Shown here in pieces: positions 1-7,490 of a stretch of 64,000 nucleotides of DNA (positions are counted from its first letter, which is position 1; every line of letters begins with the position of its first letter). Below the pieces are notes generated by a model that was not told the origin of the DNA, did no database searches, and was given only the letters and a program-made list of their open reading frames with translations. This stretch comes from WLWS01 sp965243105 (GTDB lineage: Bacteria > Pseudomonadota > Gammaproteobacteria > Eutrophobiales > Eutrophobiaceae): positions 2,170,001 to 2,234,000 of the forward strand of contig CBDEUC010000003.1 of the NCBI GenBank assembly GCA_965243105.1, given 5' to 3'. Position numbers and translations under genes: made by a program.

Positions 1-119
1 CTTCAGGTACAGAACCACTCGTTCGAGTAATGGTCGAGGGTGAAAATGGAGATGAAGTAGATTCCCTCGTACACAGCCTGGCCGAAAGAGTCGAGCAAGT
101 ATTAAGCAGCGCCGCCTGA
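1..119 (+). CDS. glmM: Phosphoglucosamine mutase, C-terminal end (partial)
   Basis: Only the last 38 codons are in the window, read in the frame starting at base 3 and ending with TGA at 117-119. They contain SGTEPLVRVMVEGE, the phosphate-binding signature near the C terminus of the alpha-D-phosphohexomutase family, in the form typical of GlmM. GlmM converts glucosamine-6-phosphate to glucosamine-1-phosphate for UDP-GlcNAc synthesis in the cytoplasm. The short helical tail after the motif fits the family end. Another phosphohexomutase such as ManB/AlgC is possible because the catalytic part lies outside the window. Confidence 0.8.
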   Translation, partial: SGTEPLVRVMVEGENGDEVDSLVHSLAERVEQVLSSAA

Positions 120-299
120 ACCATTTTCAAAGGTTTCTTGAATTCGTCCGCCCAATCATTAGAATAGCCACTCCTTTTTGTAGGCTTTACGTGATGGTCG
201 ATGGACACACGGGCAAAGCAGGTTTAATTCATAATCGAAAGATGTGAAATTGCCGCAGGCTAATCGCCTGGCATGGCATTACTTACCTCTTCATGTCCC

Positions 300-316
300 T
301 TTAGCTGTTAGCTAAA
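300..316. promoter_or_regulatory. Perfect 7-3-7 inverted repeat upstream of serA
   Basis: TTTAGCT and AGCTAAA are separated by three bases, 67 bp before the serA start, inside the 263-bp glmM-serA gap. No T-run follows, so an operator is more likely than a terminator. No protein can be assigned to it. It could be chance in an AT-rich stretch. Confidence 0.2.
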
Positions 317-382
317 TTCCGTGTCCTTGTGTTATAGATCATTGATTGAAATTTATTTATTCACTTTGAATCAGATTAACCA

Positions 383-1969
383 ATGGAAAAATTTGTATTA
401 GTCGCCGACAAGATTGCCCAGTCGGGTATTGATTACCTCGCCCAGCAGGATGGGCTAAACGTGGATCACATTACCGGCCTGGATGAGGATGGTCTATGCG
501 AAATCATTGAAAAATACCATGCTGTGCTGGTACGGAGTGCCGTGCAGATAACTGCAAAAGTGATTGATGCCGGGACCAACCTGAAAGTGATTGGTCGTGC
601 AGGAATCGGGGTGGACAATATTGACGTGGCCCGGGCCACCGAAAAAGGTATCGCCGTGCTAAACACTCCAAATGCCAACGCAACCACAACGGCTGAACTC
701 ACTATTGCCCATATCCTCTCACTCAGTCGAAACTTGCCTGAAGCCGATCGCTCAATGAAAGCCGGTCTGTGGGAGCGTTCCAGGTTCATGGGGGCAGAAC
801 TGGCCAACAAGCGTCTCGGCATCTTCGGCTATGGAAACATAGGAAGGATTGTTGCTGCCAGGGCCAAGGGTCTCGGCATGCAGGTAGCCGCTTTTGATCC
901 CTTTGTAAATGAAGAGGTATTCGTGGCAGACGGTGTAACCAGCATGGACCTGGATGAACTGGTCTCAAGTTCTGATTATTTTACTTTTCACTGCCCGGTC
1001 AATGATAAAACCCGGGGTATCATGAACGCACAGCGAATCCAGTCAATGAAAAAAGGCGCGCGCCTGATTAACTGTGCAAGGGGTGGACTGGTAGATGAAC
1101 AGGCGCTCTACGAAGCCCTGCAGTCCGGGCATCTCGCCGGAGCTGCGCTGGATGTATTTGAAAAGGAGCCACCGGTTGATTCACCCTTGCTATCTCTTGA
1201 TAACGTTGTCCTGACTCCTCATCTTGGTGCATCCACCACCGAGGCACAAACGACTGCGGGAAGTGAGATCGCGCAACAAATTGCAGTTTACCTGGATACT
1301 GGTGAACCTATTAATGCTATTAACCTTCCGCCGGTATCTGCCGAGGAACTTATCAAGATCGCTCCCTACCTTACCCTCGCTCAAAGGCTTGGAAGGCTCC
1401 TCGGTCCAATGATCCCGGAGGCGGTCAAAAATCTCGAGGTGTCCTTGTGTGGTGACGCGGCGGAACGCGATATCAATACCATCAGTACCCAGGCGCTTAT
1501 CGGTTTCCTTGAAGCACATATGTCAGCACCTGTTAACCGGGTTAACGCCAGTCACATCGCAAAGCAACAGGGGCTCGCGGTGTCGCAAACAACGTGTAGC
1601 GAACATCCCGATTACCATGCAACAATCCGGGTGACCGCGAGTCATGGTGACCAGGTGACCACCGTGGAAGGCACACTGTTTGATCATCGGCACCCTCGAT
1701 TGGTGAGAATCAACAATTACGAGATAGAAGCCGTGCTAAGTGGGCACCTGCTTATAACACGTCACAAGGATCAGCCGGGTGTGATTGCAGCCATTGGAAG
1801 CATCATGGCGGAACAGGAAATAAATATTTCCCGTATGCAGCTTGGTATCGTTAACGGGGGAGACATGGCGATGGCCGTGATAGAAGTCTCCCGTGCACTA
1901 TCGCAGGAAGAAATAGAAAAGATCCAGGCTGTCGATGCTGTCTCCCGGACAATGCAGGTGAACCTTTAA
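383..1969 (+). CDS. serA: D-3-phosphoglycerate dehydrogenase
   Basis: It oxidises 3-phosphoglycerate with NAD+ in the first committed step of serine synthesis. At 528 residues it is the long PGDH type: substrate and Rossmann domains (about 1-315), an intervening domain, and a C-terminal ACT domain (about 450-528) expected to bind serine for feedback inhibition. Visible motifs are GYGNIG at 149-154 for NAD, the catalytic Arg in NCARGG (R233), Glu in FEKEP (E262) and His in LTPHLG (H280). The ATG follows a 263-bp gap, so it probably has its own promoter. The DUF1015 gene begins 2 bp after its stop, so the two are almost certainly co-transcribed. Confidence 0.97.
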   Translation: MEKFVLVADKIAQSGIDYLAQQDGLNVDHITGLDEDGLCEIIEKYHAVLVRSAVQITAKVIDAGTNLKVIGRAGIGVDNIDVARATEKGIAVLNTPNANATTTAELTIAHILSLSRNLPEADRSMKAGLWERSRFMGAELANKRLGIFGYGNIGRIVAARAKGLGMQVAAFDPFVNEEVFVADGVTSMDLDELVSSSDYFTFHCPVNDKTRGIMNAQRIQSMKKGARLINCARGGLVDEQALYEALQSGHLAGAALDVFEKEPPVDSPLLSLDNVVLTPHLGASTTEAQTTAGSEIAQQIAVYLDTGEPINAINLPPVSAEELIKIAPYLTLAQRLGRLLGPMIPEAVKNLEVSLCGDAAERDINTISTQALIGFLEAHMSAPVNRVNASHIAKQQGLAVSQTTCSEHPDYHATIRVTASHGDQVTTVEGTLFDHRHPRLVRINNYEIEAVLSGHLLITRHKDQPGVIAAIGSIMAEQEINISRMQLGIVNGGDMAMAVIEVSRALSQEEIEKIQAVDAVSRTMQVNL

Positions 1970-1971
1970 TC

Positions 1972-3213
1972 ATGGATATTCGCCCTTTTCGTGGTTATCG
2001 TCCGATCCCGGACAAAGCCGGACAGGTAGCGTGCAGGCCTTATGATGTCCTGAGTAGTAGTGAGGCCCGCATCGAGGCAGAAGGTAATTCTTACTCTTTT
2101 CTCAACGTGGTTAAACCAGAAATCAGTCTTGCCCCGGATATTGACGAATATTCCAGTGCTGTCTACCAGGCTGGAAAGGCAAACTTTGAGTCTTTGCTTG
2201 AGCAGGGCATTTTTATCCAGGATGAAAAACCCTGTTTTTACATATATGAGCTCGTGATGAACGGTAGATCCCAGTCAGGGATAGTTGCCTGTGCCTCGGT
2301 TGAAGATTATCTCTCCAACAGGATCAAGAAGCATGAGCTAACCCGTCCGGAAAAGGAAAATGATCGTAAAAACCATGTGCGCGTTTCAATGCTAAACGCA
2401 GAACCCGTGTTTTTTGCATACAGGGCGAATGCAGAGCTTGATGTCATCGTAGACTTGGTAAAGGGAGAGCCGCCACTTTACCAGTTCATTGCAGACGACG
2501 GCGTGGAACATATTTTCTGGCGTGTTGAGGAAGACGACAGGATAGCAAGCATAAGGGATGTGTTTTCTTCAATGGAGGCCACCTATGTTGCCGATGGACA
2601 TCATCGAACTGCCGCCGCAGCCCTGGTGGGCGATGAATTGAGAAAAGAAAACCCGGGCCATACAGGTGATGAAGGCTATAACTACTTTTTAGCCGTGCAT
2701 TTTCCCGACGACCAGCTGGAGATAATTGATTACAACAGGGTGGTAAAGGATCTAAATGGACTTGATGCGGATGCGTTGCTTGGCAAGCTCGAGCAGTCTT
2801 TTGACATAAAGAAGATCGATGCAGCGGAAAAACCCGGGCACCTTCACCAGGTATGCATGTATCTCCCTGGACAGTGGTATACGCTCGATGCAAAGACCGG
2901 AACATTTAATGATGAAGATCCAATAGCTGTTCTTGACGTGACCATTCTTTCGAAGCAGGTACTTGAACCTGTGCTTGGTATTACGGATCTTCGGACAGAC
3001 AAGCGTATAGAGTTCGTCGGTGGTATCAGGGGACTGCAAGAGTTACAAAAGCGTGTAGACAGTGGTGAAATGGCTGTGGCGTTTGCCATGTTTCCAGTGT
3101 CCATGCAGCAGCTCATGGATATTGCGGATAATGACCTGATAATGCCGCCCAAGGTGACCTGGTTTGAGCCAAAGCTCAGGAGCGGTTTAATCGTCAATAG
3201 TCTCGAGGACTAG
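1972..3213 (+). CDS. DUF1015 family protein, serA partner
   Basis: A soluble protein of 413 residues, the usual DUF1015 length. It begins with the family hallmark IRPFRGYRP and carries the conserved VADGHHRTAAA segment at about 206-216, whose paired histidines and arginine look like an active or ligand site. No biochemical role is established for the family. It is often found next to serine-biosynthesis genes, and here it starts 2 bp after serA, which suggests a function linked to phosphoglycerate or serine metabolism. There is no signal peptide or membrane segment. The family assignment is firm and the function is unknown. Confidence 0.88.
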   Translation: MDIRPFRGYRPIPDKAGQVACRPYDVLSSSEARIEAEGNSYSFLNVVKPEISLAPDIDEYSSAVYQAGKANFESLLEQGIFIQDEKPCFYIYELVMNGRSQSGIVACASVEDYLSNRIKKHELTRPEKENDRKNHVRVSMLNAEPVFFAYRANAELDVIVDLVKGEPPLYQFIADDGVEHIFWRVEEDDRIASIRDVFSSMEATYVADGHHRTAAAALVGDELRKENPGHTGDEGYNYFLAVHFPDDQLEIIDYNRVVKDLNGLDADALLGKLEQSFDIKKIDAAEKPGHLHQVCMYLPGQWYTLDAKTGTFNDEDPIAVLDVTILSKQVLEPVLGITDLRTDKRIEFVGGIRGLQELQKRVDSGEMAVAFAMFPVSMQQLMDIADNDLIMPPKVTWFEPKLRSGLIVNSLED

Positions 3214-3223
3214 CTGATAGCAA

Positions 3224-3235
3224 GCCTGGCCAGGC
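3224..3235. terminator. 12-bp palindrome between convergent genes
   Basis: GCCTGGCCAGGC lies 10 bp after the DUF1015 stop, between that gene and the convergent yffB-like gene. The GC-rich perfect palindrome could help end transcription from either side. On the plus strand only a distant T-run (3265-3271) follows, so it is not a textbook intrinsic terminator. Confidence 0.3.
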
Positions 3236-3251
3236 CTGTAGAAGACCGGGT

Positions 3252-3599
3252 TCAGGAAAAGATTTTTTTATAATTTTCTTCACTGAAGCCGAGAGTGAGC
3301 TTGCCATTGGTCTCCAGCAGGGGCCGCTTGATAATAGCCGGTTGTTCGAGCATCAGGCTTACTGCTGCTTTTCGGTCCATGGTTTCCCTTGTCGAATCAG
3401 GAAGTTTTCTCCAGGTCGTACCTCGCCTGTTGAGCAAATCTTCCCAGGCGAGGCTCTTTAACCAGGCGTTGAGCAACTTCTGGTCTATGCCTTCCTTTCT
3501 GTAGTCATGGAAAACGTAATCAATCCCGTTTTTTTCGAGCCACGCCCTGGCCTTCTTGATAGTGTCACAGTTTTTTATGCCATACATTTTTACAGGCAT
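3252..3599 (-). CDS. ArsC/Spx-family protein, YffB-like
   Basis: A 115-residue thioredoxin-fold protein of the ArsC/Spx superfamily. The N terminus, MYGIKNCDTIKKA, carries the single redox cysteine C11, and a typical TR-x-K segment lies near the middle. YffB-like proteins resemble arsenate reductases but have no proven arsenate role, and a glutathione-dependent reductase function has been suggested. It starts 2 bp after dapD, so it is the third gene of a dapC-dapD-yffB transcript, an arrangement known in other gammaproteobacteria. dapE, often next, is not here. Confidence 0.85.
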   Translation of the reverse strand: MPVKMYGIKNCDTIKKARAWLEKNGIDYVFHDYRKEGIDQKLLNAWLKSLAWEDLLNRRGTTWRKLPDSTRETMDRKAAVSLMLEQPAIIKRPLLETNGKLTLGFSEENYKKIFS

Positions 3600-3601
3600 T
3601 T

Positions 3602-4423
3602 TCAGACATCCCTCAGGAGTTCATTTATGCCGACTTTGGACCTGGTTTTTTCATCGACCTGCTTGACGATAACTGCACAGTAAAGACTGTGACTTCCGTC
3701 CTCTGCCGGAAGATTGCCGGATACAACGACAGAACCCGGTGGTATATAACCATAGGAAATCTCCCCCGTGGAACGGTTGTAAATACGAGTGCTCTGACCG
3801 ATATACACGCCCATTGAAACAACAGAGCCTTCACCGACTATGACGCCTTCAACGATCTCCGAGCGGGCCCCGATAAAGCAATTATCTTCAATGATCGTCG
3901 GGTTTGCCTGCAGGGGCTCAAGTACTCCACCTATTCCGACACCACCGGACAGGTGCACGTTTTTGCCGATTTGTGCGCACGAACCAACCGTGGCCCAGGT
4001 ATCAACCATGGTGCCGTCATCAACGTATGCACCTATATTCACATAGCTTGGCATTAAAACGACATTGTTACCGATGAAAACGCCATAGCGCGCAATTGCC
4101 GGTGGTACTACGCGGGCACCCACGTCGACAAAGTTACTTTTTGCGTAGCCATCAAACTTTAGTGGAACCTTGTCAAAAAAGTTTGTGTAACCACCCTGTA
4201 TCACGCGGTTATTGTTAAGTGCAAAATAAAGCAGCACTGCTTTTTTAACCCACTGGTGAACCTGCCATTCACCGTCAATTTTTTCTGCAACTCGAAAGCT
4301 ACCGTTATCAAGCCCTGAGATTACCTCATTTACTGCATCTACAACCTCCGGGCTGGCATTACTGTCAGCGAGCTGCGCCCGGTTCTCGAATTGTTCATTG
4401 ATCAAGCTTTCTAAATCACTCAT
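3602..4423 (-). CDS. dapD: Tetrahydrodipicolinate N-succinyltransferase
   Basis: It transfers succinyl from succinyl-CoA to tetrahydrodipicolinate in the succinylase branch of lysine and diaminopimelate synthesis. At 273 residues it has the family length. An alpha-helical N-terminal domain (about 1-95) is followed by a left-handed parallel beta-helix with isoleucine/valine-rich hexapeptide repeats (about 105-250), including VVPPAIARYGVFIGNNVVL-type and GVGIGGVLEP segments. It lies between dapC (68 bp upstream) and the yffB-like gene (2 bp downstream), both on the minus strand. The trimeric fold is known for the family. Confidence 0.96.
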   Translation of the reverse strand: MSDLESLINEQFENRAQLADSNASPEVVDAVNEVISGLDNGSFRVAEKIDGEWQVHQWVKKAVLLYFALNNNRVIQGGYTNFFDKVPLKFDGYAKSNFVDVGARVVPPAIARYGVFIGNNVVLMPSYVNIGAYVDDGTMVDTWATVGSCAQIGKNVHLSGGVGIGGVLEPLQANPTIIEDNCFIGARSEIVEGVIVGEGSVVSMGVYIGQSTRIYNRSTGEISYGYIPPGSVVVSGNLPAEDGSHSLYCAVIVKQVDEKTRSKVGINELLRDV

Positions 4424-4491
4424 GTGTCTTACCTTGTCTGTTAAAAATGTTTATTTCTTGATGTTACTTTGCTCTTGCCGGATTCCGGTGA

Positions 4492-5691
4492 TTACAATGT
4501 CCTGGTGAAATTTACAATCCTTGTTGCAGCTTCCTCGCACTCCTTTTTTGACGCAACCAGCGCGAGTCGTAGTCGCTTGCTTCCGGGGTTTATACCATCA
4601 ACCTCCCTCGAAAGGTAACTCCCTGGTAAGACGGTGACATGTTCCTTGTTGAAGAGCCCGCGAGCGAAATCGGTATCGGCAACGGGTGTTTCAGGCCAAA
4701 GATAAAAAGATGCCGCAGGTTTCTCAACCGGTAATACCGGGGAAAGAATATCAACTACGCTGGAAAATTTTTCACGGTAAAGCCGCCGGTTTTCCTGTAC
4801 ATGTTTTTCATCCTGCCATGCCAGGGTGCTGGCAACCTGGGTATATGGAGCCATGGCACACCCATGGTAGGTACGGTAGCGGTAAAATTGCTCAACCAGC
4901 TCGCTATCCCCTGCGACGAAACCTGAGCGCAGGCCGGGAACATTTGAGCGCTTTGACAGGCTATGAAATACCAGGCAATTACGGTAGTCATGCCGGCCCA
5001 TTTCTGAGGCGGCCTCGAGCAGCCCAACGGGTGGCTTTTCCTCGTCCAGGTAGATCTCGGAATAGCACTCATCTGAGGCGATGACAAAATTAAACTCGTC
5101 AGACAGTTGGATCAGCTTTTGCAATGTTTCCATGCCGATGACCCGGCCCGTTGGGTTGTTCGGTGAGCACAGGAAAAGCAGCTGTGTACGTTGCCAGACA
5201 GAGTCATCGATAGCATCGTAGTCGGCGATAAAATCATTCTCCGCAGTACAGTTCAGGTACCAGGGTGTTGCACCACTCAGCAAGGCAGCTCCCTCGTAGA
5301 TCTGGTAAAAAGGGTTACCTGTCATGACCAGCGCATCGTTCTGGGAGGAATCCACCACGCAGTGACAAATTGCAAACAGCGCCTCCCGGGTACCATTTAC
5401 CGGGATTACGTGTTTTGCGGGATCGATACTCGACGCTTGCAGTGAAAACCTGTTTACCAGCCACTGGGAAATCGCTTCTCGCAATGTTGCATCGCCCCGG
5501 GTCAGTGGATATCGCGATGCCAGTTGCAGGTTATCCTGCATGGCCCTTGTCACAAACCCCGGGGTGTCATGGCGAGGTTCGCCTATGGACAGGCTTATAC
5601 CGGTTTTTCCTGCAGGTGGTATTACACCTGACAAAAGGTCCTTTAGTTTTTCAAAGGGGTAAGGTTGCAGGTTTTCAAGGCCCTGGTTCAT
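4492..5691 (-). CDS. dapC: Succinyldiaminopimelate transaminase
   Basis: A fold-type I PLP aminotransferase (class I/II) of 399 residues. SPNNPTG at 176-182 and DECY at 207-210 are cofactor contacts, and K247 in HSLSKRSN is the Schiff-base lysine. The SLSKRSNVPG form and the setting directly upstream of dapD indicate the DapC enzyme, which aminates N-succinyl-2-amino-6-ketopimelate. In organisms using ArgD for this step dapC is absent, so its presence here is informative. It is divergent from asd, putting three DAP-pathway genes around one intergenic region. Confidence 0.92.
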   Translation of the reverse strand: MNQGLENLQPYPFEKLKDLLSGVIPPAGKTGISLSIGEPRHDTPGFVTRAMQDNLQLASRYPLTRGDATLREAISQWLVNRFSLQASSIDPAKHVIPVNGTREALFAICHCVVDSSQNDALVMTGNPFYQIYEGAALLSGATPWYLNCTAENDFIADYDAIDDSVWQRTQLLFLCSPNNPTGRVIGMETLQKLIQLSDEFNFVIASDECYSEIYLDEEKPPVGLLEAASEMGRHDYRNCLVFHSLSKRSNVPGLRSGFVAGDSELVEQFYRYRTYHGCAMAPYTQVASTLAWQDEKHVQENRRLYREKFSSVVDILSPVLPVEKPAASFYLWPETPVADTDFARGLFNKEHVTVLPGSYLSREVDGINPGSKRLRLALVASKKECEEAATRIVNFTRTL

Positions 5692-5814
5692 TTAATCGTT
5701 GCCAAGATTTCGGGGCGCGTAGTATAGGGCATAGGGCTCCTCCACGTCATGGCATTCTTGGTCGTTGGCGGGCTTTACTGCCGCAAAATGTGTCCGTCAT
5801 TCACAGGTAAGTTG

Positions 5815-5823
5815 TGCTATTCT
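5815..5823 (+). promoter_or_regulatory. Extended -10 promoter element for asd
   Basis: TGC followed by TATTCT matches an extended -10 element (TGn plus a 4/6 hexamer) 43 bp upstream of the asd ATG. The -35 region at the right distance is poor, as is common for extended -10 promoters. It lies inside the longest open frame upstream of asd, which supports the shorter Asd start. Confidence 0.4.
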
Positions 5824-5866
5824 TTGCGCCCTTTTTTTCCAGGTCGATACAGGCAGGTACAGGCAA

Positions 5867-6889
5867 ATGAGCAGTTCATACAATGTAGCGGTAGTTGGCG
5901 CAACTGGCGCCGTAGGGGAAACGATGTTGTCCATACTTGAGCAACGTGAGTTTCCTACTGCCACCGTGCATGCCGTGGCCAGCAGTCGCTCGGCAGGTAA
6001 AACCGTGGAGTATCGTGGTGAGGAACTGGTGGTGCAGGACCTGGAGACATTTGACTTCAGTGGTGTCGATATTGGACTTTTTTCCCCGGGTGCGAGCGTG
6101 TCAGATGTCTTCGCGCCCAGGGCGGCCGCAGCCGGTTGTGTCGTCATCGATAACACCTCGCGTTTTCGCTACGAGGACGACATTCCCCTCATCGTGCCCG
6201 AGGTTAATCCACATGCCGTCGCTCAGCACACAAACAGGGGCATCATTGCGAACCCAAATTGTTCGACAATTCAGATGCTTGTGGCTTTAAAACCCATTTA
6301 TGATGCAGTCGGTATCGAGCGACTGAACGTGTGTACCTACCAGGCCGTGTCCGGTACAGGAAAGGATGCGATGCAGGAACTGCACGAGCAAACTGCAGCC
6401 CTGCTGAACATGAAGCCCATTAGCTGCGAAGTTTATCCCAGGCAAATCGCGTTTAATGCCCTGCCTCACATCGATACCTTCCAGGAAAATGGCTATACCA
6501 AGGAAGAGATGAAAATGGTATGGGAGACACGCAAGATCATGGAAGACGAGAGCATCGAAATTAACCCGACCTGTGTCCGAATACCCGTGTTTTATGGTCA
6601 TTCCGAGGCCGTGCACCTCGAGACGAAGCAGAAAATCTCCGCCGCGGAGGTGAGGGAACTGTACCAGGATAATGAAGCCGTGGTGGTGATGGACGAGCGC
6701 AAAGACGGAGGATATCCAACCGCTGTGACCGAGGCTGCCGGCGAAGACCCGGTTTTCGTGGGTCGAATCCGGGAAGATATCTCCCATCCACGGGGAATTA
6801 ACCTGTGGGTGGTATCCGATAATGTGAGAAAAGGTGCCGCATTAAATAGTGTTCAAATAGCTGAAATTTTGGTAAAACACTACTTGTAA
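5867..6889 (+). CDS. asd: Aspartate-semialdehyde dehydrogenase
   Basis: It reduces aspartyl-4-phosphate to aspartate semialdehyde with NADPH, the branch point to lysine/DAP, threonine and methionine. I chose the ATG at 5867 (340 residues) over the open frame from 5765, because MSSSYNVAVVGATGAVGE is the normal family N terminus and the longer version has no homologous extension. GATGAVGE at 11-18 binds NADP, C132 in NPNCSTIQM is the nucleophile, and the GHSEAVHLE segment supplies the catalytic histidine. It is divergent from dapC-dapD. Confidence 0.96.
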   Translation: MSSSYNVAVVGATGAVGETMLSILEQREFPTATVHAVASSRSAGKTVEYRGEELVVQDLETFDFSGVDIGLFSPGASVSDVFAPRAAAAGCVVIDNTSRFRYEDDIPLIVPEVNPHAVAQHTNRGIIANPNCSTIQMLVALKPIYDAVGIERLNVCTYQAVSGTGKDAMQELHEQTAALLNMKPISCEVYPRQIAFNALPHIDTFQENGYTKEEMKMVWETRKIMEDESIEINPTCVRIPVFYGHSEAVHLETKQKISAAEVRELYQDNEAVVVMDERKDGGYPTAVTEAAGEDPVFVGRIREDISHPRGINLWVVSDNVRKGAALNSVQIAEILVKHYL

Positions 6890-6998
6890 GCTATAGTTAA
6901 GGGGTAATTATAAAGAACATTCGCAGGTTTTGGGGCCAATTCTGGGAGATAAAATAAGAACTTCCCGGGGGGCTAATGTGCGGCATATCACAAAACCG

Positions 6999-7012
6999 GG
7001 GCAAATTTGCCC
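6999..7012. promoter_or_regulatory. 14-bp perfect palindrome in asd-fimV gap
   Basis: GGGCAAATTTGCCC is a perfect 14-bp palindrome without a loop, 76 bp before the mini-FimV start. A dimeric regulator site is plausible. It is not followed by a T-run. No binding protein can be named. Confidence 0.25.
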
Positions 7013-7087
7013 TGCGTCGTTCTTTTTCCTGTTAAATAACTCGTTGTTTTAGCAGGGGTATTTGCCATCCCGAAGGTAACGGCGGAA

Positions 7088-7465
7088 ATGAAAGTGAAAC
7101 GACTGGTAATTCTGGTGGGCATCTTGCTGTGGCTACCCGTGCACGTGGCCACGGGGCTGGCCCTGTCAGACGTAAAATTGGAATCAAACCTGAACCAGCG
7201 CCTGTCCGCCAGGATTCAGCTTATCGACATGCCGGAAGGTGGTGTAGAAGACTTGCAGGTTCACGTCAGCGATAACCGCGACGAGGGAACAGCCGGGAAG
7301 CACCTGGTTTTGAAACATGAGGTAGTGGTTGATGGGTCAAACTATTACCTCCTTGTCAGCAGCAGGGACGCAATTCGCGAACCAATATTGAGCTTCGTCG
7401 TTGAGTTAAACTGGTCTGCTGGCCGCTTGTTGCGCAATTACGCATTAATCATTGACCCAAGGTAG
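7088..7465 (+). CDS. Secreted FimV N-terminal-domain-only protein
   Basis: A 125-residue protein with a signal peptide (about 1-25, hydrophobic core ILVGILLWLPVHVA) and then a single domain that aligns with residues 20-125 of the next gene, FimV. Shared landmarks are LESNLNQRLSARIQL, SSRDAIREPILSF and WSAGRLLRNYALIIDP. It lacks the LysM, coiled-coil, membrane and acidic regions of FimV. It ends 25 bp before the fimV start and a purine-rich GGCGGAA precedes its ATG, so it looks expressed with fimV. The likely origin is a partial tandem duplication. A soluble periplasmic partner or competitor of FimV is possible, but the function is unknown. Confidence 0.8.
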   Translation: MKVKRLVILVGILLWLPVHVATGLALSDVKLESNLNQRLSARIQLIDMPEGGVEDLQVHVSDNRDEGTAGKHLVLKHEVVVDGSNYYLLVSSRDAIREPILSFVVELNWSAGRLLRNYALIIDPR

Positions 7466-7490
7466 TAACACAAGGGGAAACATAAAACGT

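Noticed and set aside
5765..5866. N-terminal 34-residue extension of Asd
   Set aside because: An extended -10 element lies inside it, and the family N terminus begins at 5867.
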